The translations under genes and the position numbers were made by a program. A stretch of DNA of 64,000 nt from contig CAKUGR010000012.1 of the NCBI GenBank assembly GCA_934654775.1, forward strand, positions 1-64,000, written 5' to 3'. Below the pieces are notes generated by a model, which saw only the letters and a program-made list of their open reading frames with translations, searched no databases and was not told the origin of the DNA. Position 1 is the first letter of the stretch; every line of letters begins with the position of its first letter. Shown piece by piece: positions 1 through 8,745 of this stretch. The DNA is from an uncultured Collinsella sp. (GTDB lineage: Bacteria > Actinomycetota > Coriobacteriia > Coriobacteriales > Coriobacteriaceae).

Positions 1-9
1 GGTATCGGG

Positions 10-49
10 TTCCCACATTCATCCGCACATGTACGGATGAATGTGGGAA
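10..49. repeat. Perfect 16-bp inverted repeat
   Basis: Arms at 10-25 and 34-49 are exact reverse complements around an 8-base spacer that itself contains ACATGT. A related half-arm (TCGGATGAA) follows at 55-63. No T-run follows, so it is not a textbook terminator. It could be the 3' hairpin of a gene to the left of the window, or a dispersed repeat. Confidence 0.6.
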
Positions 50-179
50 GTGTTCGGATGAAGTTGATAATCAAGGCCAAGTAGGTCATTGGCACCTTGC
101 ACATTCCCTTTGGGTATCTTTGCCCTTCTTTGGGGTACCATGGACAGCGTCTGTATTTCGATTTTTCCGGGAGGCTTGT

Positions 180-773
180 ATGAGTCCCATTCAAATCGCC
201 CTGCTGGTGCTCGCCATTGCCGGCGTGTGGGCTGTTGTCGAGCTCGCGCTTACCCTGCGCAAGACCCGCACCGTCGTTGATTCGCTCGACAAGACGGTGA
301 GTGACCTTAACAACACGCTCGCCGAGGCACAGCCCGTGGTGGCAAAGCTCGATGGCGCTGTCGATGAGCTCACCCCCGCGCTGGCACAGGTTGAGCCGCT
401 CCTCAAGTCGAGCAAGACTGCCGTTGACGCCCTGACGTCTAACCTCGTTGAGGTTGAGGCGGTCGTTCGCGACATCTCCGAGGTTACGGGCAGCGTGGCT
501 GAGGCCAGCAATGCTGTATCGAGCGTGACTGATTCTGCTGCTGGCGCCGTGCAGAAGCTTTTCAATAAGGTGAAGGCTCCTGCGGCCGACGCCGATCGCA
601 AGCTCGCCGCTGCCGCCGCTGAGGCCGAGCATCCTACCGAGCGCGTTCTGATTGGCAAGGCTGAGGACGAGGCCACCGATGGTACGGATGCGGCTCAGAA
701 GCCCGCTGCTAAGCCTGCTCAGTATTACACCTATACGCCCGCCGAGCCCTCCGAGGAGTCCTGCGATGAGTAG
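180..773 (+). CDS. DUF948-family membrane-anchored coiled-coil protein
   Basis: A 197-residue protein. One N-terminal membrane segment (about residues 5-25) is followed by a long Val/Leu heptad-like region (about 28-130) and an Ala/Lys/Glu-rich tail. This matches the DUF948 family (YtxG/YoxC-like, often called general stress proteins), whose biochemical role is unknown. The ATG at 180 is chosen because GGGAGG lies 5-10 bases upstream; an earlier TTG at 120 has no such site. The gene overlaps the next one by 8 bases and heads an operon with an RsbW-like protein and a sigma-B-type factor, which fits a stress or envelope role. Function is inferred only from family and context. Confidence 0.8.
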   Translation: MSPIQIALLVLAIAGVWAVVELALTLRKTRTVVDSLDKTVSDLNNTLAEAQPVVAKLDGAVDELTPALAQVEPLLKSSKTAVDALTSNLVEVEAVVRDISEVTGSVAEASNAVSSVTDSAAGAVQKLFNKVKAPAADADRKLAAAAAEAEHPTERVLIGKAEDEATDGTDAAQKPAAKPAQYYTYTPAEPSEESCDE

Positions 774-1143
774 TGTAGCAACCTGCCCCATCACGCTGAG
801 CGTTGCCGGCGATCCGCGTCTCGCGCGCTTGGTGCGCATGACGGCCGCCAACGTCGGCGCCCTGTGTTCTATGTCCGTCGATCGCATCGAGGATATCCGC
901 ATGGCTGCCGAGGAGGCCTTTATCTTTGGCTGCACGGCTGTTGATTCCGACGATATCTCGATTAAATTCGATGTCGACGAATCGCATGTGGGCATGACCT
1001 TTACCTTTGGGGACCAGGCGACTGTCGATGAGGATGACCAGGCTGCCGTGTATGCCGAGCTCATTTTGGCGAGTGTGTGTGACTCCTACGAAAAGACTAC
1101 AGCGCCCTTAACGCTTTCCCTCGACCTCAAGGCGGATATCTAA
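766..1143 (+). CDS. RsbW-like anti-sigma factor (divergent GHKL ATPase fold)
   Basis: A 125-residue protein lying directly before a sigma-B/F-type sigma factor, the usual place for an RsbW/SpoIIAB anti-sigma kinase. The segment at about residues 40-52 (RIEDIRMAAEEAF) resembles the helix carrying the N-box. The Mg-binding Asn expected there is not seen, and no DxGxG ATP-binding box is visible later. It may therefore bind sigma without kinase activity, or be a shortened relative. The start at 766 overlaps the end of the preceding gene (stop at 773), indicating translational coupling. No RsbV-type antagonist lies in the window. The assignment rests on weak sequence similarity plus strong context. 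Confidence 0.6.
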   Translation: MSSVATCPITLSVAGDPRLARLVRMTAANVGALCSMSVDRIEDIRMAAEEAFIFGCTAVDSDDISIKFDVDESHVGMTFTFGDQATVDEDDQAAVYAELILASVCDSYEKTTAPLTLSLDLKADI

Positions 1144-1144
1144 T

Positions 1145-1936
1145 ATGACCGAACGTTCCCGGAGCGGCAAGACCGCTTGGGACAAGGAGAAAACCCGCGA
1201 GCTGTTTCGTCGTTATAAGGAGACCGGTGATCCGGATGCCCGCGAGCAGCTCGTCATGTCCCATATGAACCTGGTAAGGTTTCTTGCCAACAAATTTAAG
1301 AACCGCGGCGAGCCGCTCGATGACCTTTTGCAGGTCGGCTATCTGGGCCTGCTCAAGGCTATCGACCGCTTTGACCCTGAACGCGGACTTGAGTTCACGA
1401 CGTTTGCCACGCCCACCATCTTGGGTGAGATTAAGCGCCACTTCCGCGACAAAGGTTGGAGCGTGCGCGTGCCGCGTCGTCTACAGGAGCTCTCTGCCAA
1501 GGTCAACCAGGCTACCGATAAGCTCACCAACGAGCTGCAGCGTTCGCCTAAGGTTGAGGAAATCGCCGATTACCTGGGCGTGACCGTCGACGAGGTGCTC
1601 GAGGCCATGGAATCGTCTTCGGCCTACACCTCGGTGCCCATCGAGGCCCCCGGTGCGTCCGATTCCGATGATGCGCCTTCGATTCTCGATCGCTACGCCG
1701 ACGACGACAACGAGCTCGACTTTACCGATGACCGCCTGGTAATCGAGGAAGCCATCCGCGATTTCTCGCCGCGCGAGCGCGAGGTGATCGAGCTGCGCTT
1801 TGTGAAAGGCATGACCCAGATCGAAATCGCCAAGAAGCTGGGCATCTCGCAGGTGCAGGTGTCGCGCCTGCTGCGTCGCACGCTTAAGAAGATTCAGGAC
1901 AAGATCGACCCCGACGGAGTGATGATTCGTTCATGA
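1145..1936 (+). CDS. RNA polymerase sigma factor, SigB/SigF/SigG subfamily
   Basis: A 263-residue sigma-70 family protein. Region 2 spans about residues 36-115, with the core-binding and -10 recognition stretch DDLLQVGYLGLLKAIDRFDP and the FTTFATPTILGEIKRHFRDK block typical of the SigB/F/G group. Region 3 lies at about 118-175. Region 4 lies at about 200-255 and ends in the helix-turn-helix GISQVQVSRLLRRTL. It follows the RsbW-like gene with a 1-base gap and overlaps the permease gene by 4 bases (ATGA). It probably directs RNA polymerase to a stress regulon. It could be a SigF homologue; the exact symbol cannot be settled here. Confidence 0.92.
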   Translation: MTERSRSGKTAWDKEKTRELFRRYKETGDPDAREQLVMSHMNLVRFLANKFKNRGEPLDDLLQVGYLGLLKAIDRFDPERGLEFTTFATPTILGEIKRHFRDKGWSVRVPRRLQELSAKVNQATDKLTNELQRSPKVEEIADYLGVTVDEVLEAMESSSAYTSVPIEAPGASDSDDAPSILDRYADDDNELDFTDDRLVIEEAIRDFSPREREVIELRFVKGMTQIEIAKKLGISQVQVSRLLRRTLKKIQDKIDPDGVMIRS

Positions 1937-3345
1937 GTGAGCACCCCCAACAAACCGACCGCACGCTGCGTGATACCCGCATTCTGACCCTGCGCATCTG
2001 GGCCGTTGTCGGTTGCATTGTGATTGCTGCCGTCATCTTCAACCTCATGGGTATCCTGGCACCGGTTATCGAGTTTCTGGCCGTCGGCTCCATCATCGCC
2101 TTTGTTATGTCGCCCATTACCAATTGGCTCGAGCATCATGGTGTGAATCGCGGCATCGGTTCGCTCATCGCACTTATTGTGGTCGTTGCCGTGCTCGTCG
2201 GTGTCGTCTGCATCCTGTCGCCGATTCTGTTCGGTCAGATCATGGAGGTCTTGAGCCGCCTGCCCGAGCAGCTGCGCGCTGCGGGTGGCGACCTCAACGA
2301 GATGGTCTCGCGCGCCAAGACACTCAACAACACGCCGCTCAAGGAGTATCTGGACGATAACCTTTCTTCGCTGGTTACCGTAGCGTCCAAGTACGTCTCG
2401 CAAATCGCTGCCGAGCTCGGTCGCGGTGTATTCCCGCTCATTACCAACACGGCCTCGCAGCTGTTCGTGATCTTCCTTGGTCTGGTGCTTGCCTACTGGC
2501 TAGCCTGCGATTACCCCCGCATGCACCACGAGGTCTGCACCATTATCGGACAGGAAAAGGAGACCTCGTACCGCTTTATGGTCGCCATCCTTTCACGCTC
2601 GGTCGGCGGTTATATGCGCGGCATGGTCGTGACGTCCATCTGCGGTGGCATCCTCGCCTTTATCGGCTTTACGCTCATTGGCCATCCATACGCAGCGCTC
2701 ATGGCCATCTTCACCGGCATTATGCACTTGGTTCCGGTTGTCGGTCCCTGGGTGAGCGCGGCGATCGCCACGGTGCTCGGCTTTATGTTCAGTCCCATGT
2801 TGGCGTTGTGGACGCTTGTCGTGACCATGGTGGCCCAAAACGTCACCGATAATGTCATTTCGCCTAAGGTCATGCAGAGCTCGGTGCAGGTGCATCCCAT
2901 CATGAGCCTGACGGCCCTCGTTATCGGTTCGGCACTCATGGGTCCCATCGGCATGGTCATCGCCATTCCGCTGTGCGCGGCCCTCAAGGGCATCTTCGTC
3001 TATTACTTTGAGAACGAGACCGGTCGTCAGCTCGTGGCATACGACGGCGCCGTGTTTAAGGGCACGCCGTATCGTGATGCCGAGGGCAACCCGGTCGCCG
3101 CCTACGACGCGCTTGGGGACGATACGTTTATTTACGAGTCCGAGCTCATCGGTAACGAGACCGCGCCGGAGGCCCAGGCCATGCCCAAGCCCGAGCTCGA
3201 TAATCCCTGGATCAAGCTCTCGGGTCTTCAGCCCGACGCGACAGGCTTTTTCAAGAACCCCTTCGCCAAGGATGACGATTCCAATACGGACGACGACACC
3301 AAAACCGGCATCGACGGCTCCATGGACGATTCGGATTCCAAATAG
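1933..3345 (+). CDS. AI-2E family transporter (TqsA/YtvI-like permease)
   Basis: A 470-residue multi-pass membrane protein. Paired hydrophobic segments lie near residues 15-75, an amphipathic linker follows (about 100-160), and a second hydrophobic block (about 170-345) holds the family-typical GHPYAALMAIFTGIMHLVPVVGP stretch, quoted here only in part as HLVPVVGPW. The C-terminal 110 residues are hydrophilic and acidic and end in a Asp/Ser-rich tail. Family members export autoinducer-2 or act as Na+/H+ antiporters; the substrate here is unknown. Start and stop of adjacent genes overlap (ATGA at 1933), so it is co-translated with the sigma factor. Confidence 0.88.
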   Translation: MSEHPQQTDRTLRDTRILTLRIWAVVGCIVIAAVIFNLMGILAPVIEFLAVGSIIAFVMSPITNWLEHHGVNRGIGSLIALIVVVAVLVGVVCILSPILFGQIMEVLSRLPEQLRAAGGDLNEMVSRAKTLNNTPLKEYLDDNLSSLVTVASKYVSQIAAELGRGVFPLITNTASQLFVIFLGLVLAYWLACDYPRMHHEVCTIIGQEKETSYRFMVAILSRSVGGYMRGMVVTSICGGILAFIGFTLIGHPYAALMAIFTGIMHLVPVVGPWVSAAIATVLGFMFSPMLALWTLVVTMVAQNVTDNVISPKVMQSSVQVHPIMSLTALVIGSALMGPIGMVIAIPLCAALKGIFVYYFENETGRQLVAYDGAVFKGTPYRDAEGNPVAAYDALGDDTFIYESELIGNETAPEAQAMPKPELDNPWIKLSGLQPDATGFFKNPFAKDDDSNTDDDTKTGIDGSMDDSDSK

Positions 3346-3351
3346 GCCCTG

Positions 3352-3591
3352 TTAGCGTTTCTTGATGTTGTAAAAGACAAGAAACACGAGTAAAGCGATT
3401 GATAAGGGGCCAGCTACATAGAAATAGAGAACGTCAATTGCGCGTAGAGGGCAATAAGCCTTATCGCCGGACGTTACTGCATATAATACGTAGCCAAATG
3501 CTGGTTGGTTTGCATACCAGTGGGAGAAGGCCAAGAGCGCTAAAAGCGCTACAACCAGAAGTGCATTCAGGATAAATCGTTTGGTTTTCAT
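3352..3591 (-). CDS. Small two-segment membrane protein of unknown function
   Basis: A 79-residue product with an N-terminal hydrophobic segment (about residues 8-24) and a second one near the C-terminus (about 53-73), ending in basic residues (NIKKR). A strong ribosome site (GGAAGGAG) lies 6-8 bases before the ATG. Codon use is clearly more AT-rich than in neighbouring genes, and it is the only minus-strand gene in the first 17 kb, which suggests a recent arrival or an orphan gene. It starts 7 bases beyond the 3' end of the converging permease gene. I do not recognise a family. Confidence 0.6.
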   Translation of the reverse strand: MKTKRFILNALLVVALLALLAFSHWYANQPAFGYVLYAVTSGDKAYCPLRAIDVLYFYVAGPLSIALLVFLVFYNIKKR

Positions 3592-3683
3592 CGGTCGCTC
3601 CTTCCGGATGATTCTTATTGGTATTTTACTAAAACCATTTTTTTAAATGATTGCTTAGTCCTAAATAACATGCACTTTCGCTG

Positions 3684-3713
3684 GAGGGTCGCTGTTTGGT
3701 GGCCCTCTTTTTT
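3684..3713 (+). terminator. Rho-independent terminator-like hairpin upstream of alaS
   Basis: GAGGGTC at 3684-3690 pairs with GGCCCTC at 3701-3707 (one G-U pair), and T-residues follow at 3708-3713. It lies between a minus-strand gene and alaS, so it may end a short upstream transcript or act as an attenuator. No T-box consensus is visible. Confidence 0.55.
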
Positions 3714-3739
3714 GCACAGGCGCGGTGGGATGGTAATAT
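3712..3739 (+). promoter_or_regulatory. Candidate promoter of alaS
   Basis: TTGCAC at 3712-3717 and TAATAT at 3734-3739 are separated by 16 bases, and a TGG sits directly before the -10. The -35 box overlaps the T-run of the preceding hairpin. Confidence 0.55.
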
Positions 3740-3785
3740 CGTTACGTTTGAACTGTTTCGATGTGAAACCGAGGAGATTCCCTCT

Positions 3786-6443
3786 ATGAGTGCTGACTAC
3801 CCGTCAATGACTACGGCCGAGATTCGCTCTAAGTTCCTCAACTTCTTTGAGGAGCGCGGTCTTAAGCTCTATCCTTCTTCGTCCCTCGTCCCCGACGATC
3901 CTTCGCTGCTGCTTGCCAACGCCGGCATGAACCAGTTTAAGGAGTACTACCAGGGCAAGAAGACCATGAAGGAGATCGGCGCGATCTCCTGCCAGAAGTG
4001 CGTCCGCACCAACGACATCGACTGCATCGGCGAGGACGGCCGTCACCTGTCCTTCTTTGAGATGCTCGGCGACTTCTCCTTTGGCGGCGTCTCCAAGCAG
4101 CAGGCCTGCGCTTGGGCCTTTGAGCTCATCACCAAGGAGTTCAAGCTGCCGTTAGACCGCCTGTACTTCACTGTCTTTACCGAGGACGACGAGACCCATG
4201 ACGTGTGGCGCTCCCTGGGCGTTGCCGAGGATCACATCTCGCGTCTGGGCGAGGACGACAACTTCTGGGCTGCCGGCCCCACCGGCCCCTGCGGTCCGTG
4301 CTCCGAGATCTACTTTGACATGGGCGAGGAGGTCGGTTGCGGCAGCCCCGACTGCAAGCCCGGCTGCGACTGCGACCGCTTCCTTGAGTTCTGGAACCTC
4401 GTCTTTACCCAGTACGACCGCCAGGAGGATGGCTCCATGCCGGAGCTGCCGCACCGCAACCTCGATACGGGCATGGGCCTGGAGCGCATGGCCGCTATCA
4501 TGCAGCACAAGACCGCCAACTACGATGGCGATCTGATGCAGCACCTTATCAAGCTTGGTGAGGAGATCAGCGGCAAGACCTATGACGCCGACGATTACTC
4601 CGGCGCCAGCCGTTCCCTACGCATCATCGCCGACCACTCCCGTGCCGTCGACTTTATGATCTCCGATGGCATCCTGCCCGGTAACGAGGGTCGCGAGTAC
4701 GTCCTTCGCCGCCTGCTCCGCCGTGCCGTGTTCCATGGCCGCCTGCTGGGCATCGAGGGCGCCTTCCTGACCAAGTTTATCGACGAGGTCAACGCTCAGA
4801 TGGGCGAGGCCTATCCCGAGCTGCTCAAGAACGTCGCGCTCGTTAAGGGCATCGTCGCATCCGAGGAGGAGCGCTTCTCAACGACGCTCGACAACGGCCG
4901 CGTTTACCTGGACGAGGCCCTGGCCGCGCTCGCCGATGGCGCTGTCCTTCCGGGCGATGTTGCCTTCAAGCTTCACGACACTTTTGGTTTCCCCATTGAC
5001 CTGACTGTCGAGATCGCCGGCACCGCCGGTCACGACGTCGATATGGACGGCTTCACCGCTTGCATGGAGGACCAGAAGGCCCGCGCCCGCGCCAACGCCA
5101 AGGGCGACGCCTGGGGCAGCTTCAACGACGTGTGGGTCGAGCTTTCCGATAAGGTTGCCGCGACCGAGTTCGACGGCTATGACAACGACGTCATCGAGGG
5201 CGCTAAGGTTGTCGCCATCGTTCGCAACGGTGAGTCCGTCGAGTCCGCTGCCGCCGGCGAGGACGTCGAGGTTGTGCTCGACCGTACCCCGTTCTACGCC
5301 GAGATGGGTGGCCAGCAGGGCGATGCTGGCGAGCTTTCCGCCGAGGGCGTCGCGCTGACTGTTGCCGACACCAAGAACCACAATGGCCTGTATGCTCACG
5401 TCGCGCACGTTGCCGAGGGCACGCTGACCGTCGGTGCTACCGTGACTGCCGCGCTCGACGCCGAGCGCCGTGGTTTCCTGCGCCGCAACCACACCGCCAC
5501 GCACCTGCTCGACGCTGCGCTTAAGCAGGTCCTGGGCGAGCATGTCTCCCAGGCCGGCTCGCTGGTGACGCCCGAGCACCTGCGCTTTGACTTCACGCAC
5601 TTCGAGGCCCTATCTTCCGAGCAGCTCAAGGCTGTCGAGGACCTGGTCAACCAGCAGATCTTCGCTTCCAAGCCGGTCGTGACCCGCGTCATGGGCATCG
5701 ATGAGGCCAAGGCCGCCGGTGCTGTCGCCCTGTTTGGCGAGAAGTACGGCGACGTCGTCCGCGTTGTCTCCGTGGGCGCCGAGGATCAACCGTTCTCCCG
5801 TGAGCTCTGCGGTGGTACGCATGCCGCCAACACCGCCGAGATCGGCCTGTTCAAGATCATTTCCGAGTCCTCTACGGGCTCCAACGTCCGCCGTATCGAG
5901 GCCGTGACCTCCAAGGGCGCTCTCGATTACATGGCCGACCGCCTGTCACTCGTTGACGCCGCCGCCGCGGCGCTCAAGTGCCGCGTCGACGAGGTTCCCG
6001 CCCGCGTGGAGAACCTGCAGGCCGAGCTGCGCGAGACTTCCAGCAAGCTCAAGAAGGCTCTGACCGGTGGCTCCTCCGATGCGATCTCCAGCGCCATCGA
6101 CGGCGCTGTCGAGCTGAATGGCTACAAGCTCGTTGTTGCTGAGCTTCAGGGCCTCGAGGCCGCAGACCTGCGCAACGTCTGGGATACCGTGCACCAGAAG
6201 GTTGCCGGCCCCGTCGCCTGCGTCGTTGCCAGCGTGACCGAGAAGGGCACCCCGGCCCTGCTCGCCGCCGGCTCCGATGACGCCGTGAAGGCCGGTTTCC
6301 ACGCCGGCAACGTGATCAAGCAGATTGCGGGCCTGGTCGACGGTCGCGGTGGCGGTCGTCCCAACATGGCTCAGGCCGGTGGCAAGAATGCTGCCGGTAT
6401 CGCCGATGCCCTCGCGGCCGCCAAGACCGCGCTCGGCGCCTAA
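3786..6443 (+). CDS. alaS: Alanyl-tRNA synthetase
   Basis: An 885-residue class II synthetase of normal length that charges tRNA-Ala. The N-terminal catalytic domain (about 1-250) has the motif FFEMLGDFSFG. The editing domain carries RRNHTATHLL (about residue 566) and the zinc site SRELCGGTH (about 672), where His and Cys residues clear mischarged Ser and Gly. The C-terminal C-Ala domain follows (about 730-885) with the glycine-rich RGGGRPNMAQAGG stretch. The ATG at 3786 is preceded by GAGGAG 8 bases upstream and gives the canonical start; an in-frame upstream start would add about 30 unrelated residues. It leads into ruvX with a short gap. Confidence 0.97.
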   Translation: MSADYPSMTTAEIRSKFLNFFEERGLKLYPSSSLVPDDPSLLLANAGMNQFKEYYQGKKTMKEIGAISCQKCVRTNDIDCIGEDGRHLSFFEMLGDFSFGGVSKQQACAWAFELITKEFKLPLDRLYFTVFTEDDETHDVWRSLGVAEDHISRLGEDDNFWAAGPTGPCGPCSEIYFDMGEEVGCGSPDCKPGCDCDRFLEFWNLVFTQYDRQEDGSMPELPHRNLDTGMGLERMAAIMQHKTANYDGDLMQHLIKLGEEISGKTYDADDYSGASRSLRIIADHSRAVDFMISDGILPGNEGREYVLRRLLRRAVFHGRLLGIEGAFLTKFIDEVNAQMGEAYPELLKNVALVKGIVASEEERFSTTLDNGRVYLDEALAALADGAVLPGDVAFKLHDTFGFPIDLTVEIAGTAGHDVDMDGFTACMEDQKARARANAKGDAWGSFNDVWVELSDKVAATEFDGYDNDVIEGAKVVAIVRNGESVESAAAGEDVEVVLDRTPFYAEMGGQQGDAGELSAEGVALTVADTKNHNGLYAHVAHVAEGTLTVGATVTAALDAERRGFLRRNHTATHLLDAALKQVLGEHVSQAGSLVTPEHLRFDFTHFEALSSEQLKAVEDLVNQQIFASKPVVTRVMGIDEAKAAGAVALFGEKYGDVVRVVSVGAEDQPFSRELCGGTHAANTAEIGLFKIISESSTGSNVRRIEAVTSKGALDYMADRLSLVDAAAAALKCRVDEVPARVENLQAELRETSSKLKKALTGGSSDAISSAIDGAVELNGYKLVVAELQGLEAADLRNVWDTVHQKVAGPVACVVASVTEKGTPALLAAGSDDAVKAGFHAGNVIKQIAGLVDGRGGGRPNMAQAGGKNAAGIADALAAAKTALGA

Positions 6444-6460
6444 GAACCTAAGTAGTCGCT

Positions 6461-6889
6461 GTGGTCGCGCTCGCACTGGACATAGGGGAGACCAGGATTG
6501 GCATTGCCGTCTCGAGCCGTGATGGCAAGATGGCAATGCCTGTCAAGGTGCTTCCGGCTGCCGAGGTCACTGGCATGGCAAAGACGTTTCGCTACCTGGT
6601 CGAGGATTATGAGCCCGATATCCTGGTAAGCGGACGTCCTCTGACCATGGCCGGTGAGCCCGGCCCCCAGGCCGAGCGCGTCGCCGCCGTGGCCCAAAAG
6701 ATCGCCGACGAGCTCGAACTTCCGCTGGAGTTTGAGGACGAGCGTCTGTCCTCGCAGGAGGCCAAGCGAATCCTGCGAGAGCAGGGGCTCAACGAAAAGC
6801 AGATGAGGGGCAAGATTGACATGATCGCCGCCAGCCTGTTCTTGCAGACATGGCTCGATCGTAAAAACGAGGAGGTTTCGCATGCCTAG
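6461..6889 (+). CDS. ruvX: YqgF/RuvX family putative Holliday junction resolvase / pre-16S rRNA nuclease
   Basis: A 142-residue RNase H-fold protein of normal length. It opens with ALALDIGETRIGIAVS, where the Asp is the first metal-binding acid, and contains FEDERLSSQEAK (about residue 90) and the late Asp in KIDMIAAS (about 119). The family processes the 5' end of 16S rRNA and/or resolves recombination junctions. The start is a GTG 17 bases after alaS, with no strong ribosome site, suggesting coupling to alaS. The stop overlaps the mltG start (6882). Confidence 0.9.
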   Translation: MVALALDIGETRIGIAVSSRDGKMAMPVKVLPAAEVTGMAKTFRYLVEDYEPDILVSGRPLTMAGEPGPQAERVAAVAQKIADELELPLEFEDERLSSQEAKRILREQGLNEKQMRGKIDMIAASLFLQTWLDRKNEEVSHA

Positions 6890-8237
6890 CGCTTCCGATC
6901 CGCGACAGCAGAATCGTACACGGCAGCCTGCGCCGTGCCCTGCTCAGCCTGGCCAGCGATCGGCGCAGCCGATGCAGCGTTCGGCTCAGCCTACTCAGCG
7001 TGCCGCTCAACAGCCTGCAGCTCGTCCCGCTCAGCCCGCTGGTGGCGCTCGTTTTAAGCAGCAGGCTCCTGCCCAGCGCACGCAGGGGCAGGCCCGGCAA
7101 TCACGCTCCCACGCATATCATGCTCATGGCTCGCATGGCGTTGTTCCGGCCACGCGCTCGAGCTATAACTCGCATGCCCGCCGTGGTGCCCAAAAGAAAA
7201 GCTCTCCGGTGCCTATGATTATCGGTGGCGTCGTCGCCGTGCTCGCGCTTGTCGCGATCGTTTTCTTTGTCGTGCCAGCCGTCAAGGGCTTCTTTGCCGG
7301 TGAGGATGCGAACGTTGCTGCTGGCCAGCAAGTTACTATTACGATTCCCGATGGTGCCTCGGGTGACAGCATTGCTTCGATTCTCTCCGAGAACCATATC
7401 GTCGAAAATCCCAAGGATTATTATGCGGCAGTCAAAAAGCTCAACGCCGACATGTCGCTTAAGCCCGGCACTTACTCGTTCACCACGCTTATGGACGCGA
7501 CCAAGGTCGTTCAGCAGCTCATGGAAGGCCCCAATGCGGGCTCCGATGCGCTGACTATCCCTGAGGGTCTGACGGTTGACCAGGTCGCCGATCGCGTCGC
7601 CAAGGCCTACGACAGCATTTCTAAGGAAGACTTCCTTAACCAGGCCAAGGCGAGCAATTATGTGAATGATTACGCTTTCCTTAAAGACGCTGCAAACGAT
7701 TCACTCGAGGGCTTCCTATTCCCCAAGACCTATTCGTTGGGTAAGGACCCGTCTGCCGATGATGTGATTCGAGCCATGCTTGATCAGTTCAACGCCGAGT
7801 ATAAGTCGCTTGACTTTGCCAGCTGCGAGGCCAAGATCAAGGAGCGCTATGGCGTGGAGATGTCCGATTACGACATCGTTAACCTTGCCTCGATCGTCGA
7901 GCGCGAGGGCCTCAACGCCGATCAGCGCGCGCATGTGGCATCGGTTTTCTATAACCGTCTGGCGGGCAAGCTCGATGGCCTGCGTTACCTCAATAGCGAT
8001 GCGACCATGATGTATGTCACCGGCGGCGAGGTTACCGCCGATGACCTGCAGAGCGATAGCCCGTATAACACCTATAAGCACGAGGGCCTGCCGCCCACGC
8101 CCATTTGCTCTCCGTCGCTCGAGGCGCTCAAGGCTACCCTTGAGCCGACCGACTCCGATGACCTGTATTTCTACATCACACAGGACGAGGAGTATTTCTC
8201 GAAGACCTACGAAGAGCACCAACAGTCTTGGAATTGA
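6882..8237 (+). CDS. mltG: Endolytic murein transglycosylase (YceG family)
   Basis: A 451-residue membrane-anchored enzyme that cuts nascent glycan strands and sets peptidoglycan chain length. About 105 Gln/Pro/Ala-rich disordered cytoplasmic residues come first, then a membrane segment (about 109-133), a LysM-like subdomain and the YceG catalytic domain. The catalytic Glu is in IVEREGLN (about residue 340). The C-terminal blocks NLYRLAGKLDG-like, YNTYKHEGLPPTPI and DLYFYI are family hallmarks. The long low-complexity N-terminus is an addition relative to the E. coli protein. It is coupled to ruvX and to the phosphatase gene downstream. Confidence 0.93.
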   Translation: MPSASDPRQQNRTRQPAPCPAQPGQRSAQPMQRSAQPTQRAAQQPAARPAQPAGGARFKQQAPAQRTQGQARQSRSHAYHAHGSHGVVPATRSSYNSHARRGAQKKSSPVPMIIGGVVAVLALVAIVFFVVPAVKGFFAGEDANVAAGQQVTITIPDGASGDSIASILSENHIVENPKDYYAAVKKLNADMSLKPGTYSFTTLMDATKVVQQLMEGPNAGSDALTIPEGLTVDQVADRVAKAYDSISKEDFLNQAKASNYVNDYAFLKDAANDSLEGFLFPKTYSLGKDPSADDVIRAMLDQFNAEYKSLDFASCEAKIKERYGVEMSDYDIVNLASIVEREGLNADQRAHVASVFYNRLAGKLDGLRYLNSDATMMYVTGGEVTADDLQSDSPYNTYKHEGLPPTPICSPSLEALKATLEPTDSDDLYFYITQDEEYFSKTYEEHQQSWN

Positions 8238-8239
8238 TC

Positions 8240-8737
8240 ATGAGGATTTTTAGCCCCAAACGATATGTTGCCTCGGTCGATCGCATCGACCTCGATACCC
8301 TGTGGGCCGACGGCAAGCGAGCCATTCTGCTCGACCGCGACAACACCCTGGTTCCGCGTGATACCGAGCAGGTTCCCGCCGCGGTTTCCGCTTGGCTCCA
8401 AGCCGCCCATGCCAAGGGCTTTAAACTGTGTATGGTGTCCAATAACTGGCATCGCGACCAGGTCATGGCGTCTGCCCGCGAGCTGGGGCTCGAGGCCATC
8501 AGCCACGCCATGAAGCCGGCGCCGTTTGCCCTCAAGGCAGGACTTAAGCGCCTGGGTGCCACGGCCGACGAGGCCGTACTGATCGGCGATCAGCTTTACA
8601 CGGACGTGTGGAGCGGCAACTTTGCCGGCATTGACACTATTCTGGTCAAGCCGCAGGCAACCCAGGACCTGTGGTACACGCAGATCTTCCGTATCTTTGA
8701 GCGCCGGGCCCTGCGCGACCTTCCCTGCGAGGAATAG
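8240..8737 (+). CDS. YqeG-family HAD phosphatase
   Basis: A 165-residue HAD-superfamily protein. Motif I is LLDRDNTLVPRD (about residue 32), motif II is MVSNN (about 69), and motif III/IV is DEAVLIGDQLYTDVWSGN (about 112). This is the YqeG/GEP4-type subfamily related to phosphatidylglycerophosphate phosphatases, usually found beside shikimate or cell-wall genes in Gram-positive bacteria. I chose the ATG at 8240 because GGA lies 8 bases upstream; a TTG at 8228 would overlap mltG further. The substrate is unproven. Confidence 0.85.
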   Translation: MRIFSPKRYVASVDRIDLDTLWADGKRAILLDRDNTLVPRDTEQVPAAVSAWLQAAHAKGFKLCMVSNNWHRDQVMASARELGLEAISHAMKPAPFALKAGLKRLGATADEAVLIGDQLYTDVWSGNFAGIDTILVKPQATQDLWYTQIFRIFERRALRDLPCEE

Positions 8738-8745
8738 GTTTCGCC

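Noticed and set aside
105..140. SigB-type autoregulated promoter (GGGTAT at 112-117) before the first operon
   Set aside because: A GGGTAT-like -10 word is present, but no GTTT-type -35 box lies at the expected distance.
3600..3785. T-box riboswitch for alaS
   Set aside because: A terminator-like hairpin is present, but no T-box sequence or specifier stem can be seen.
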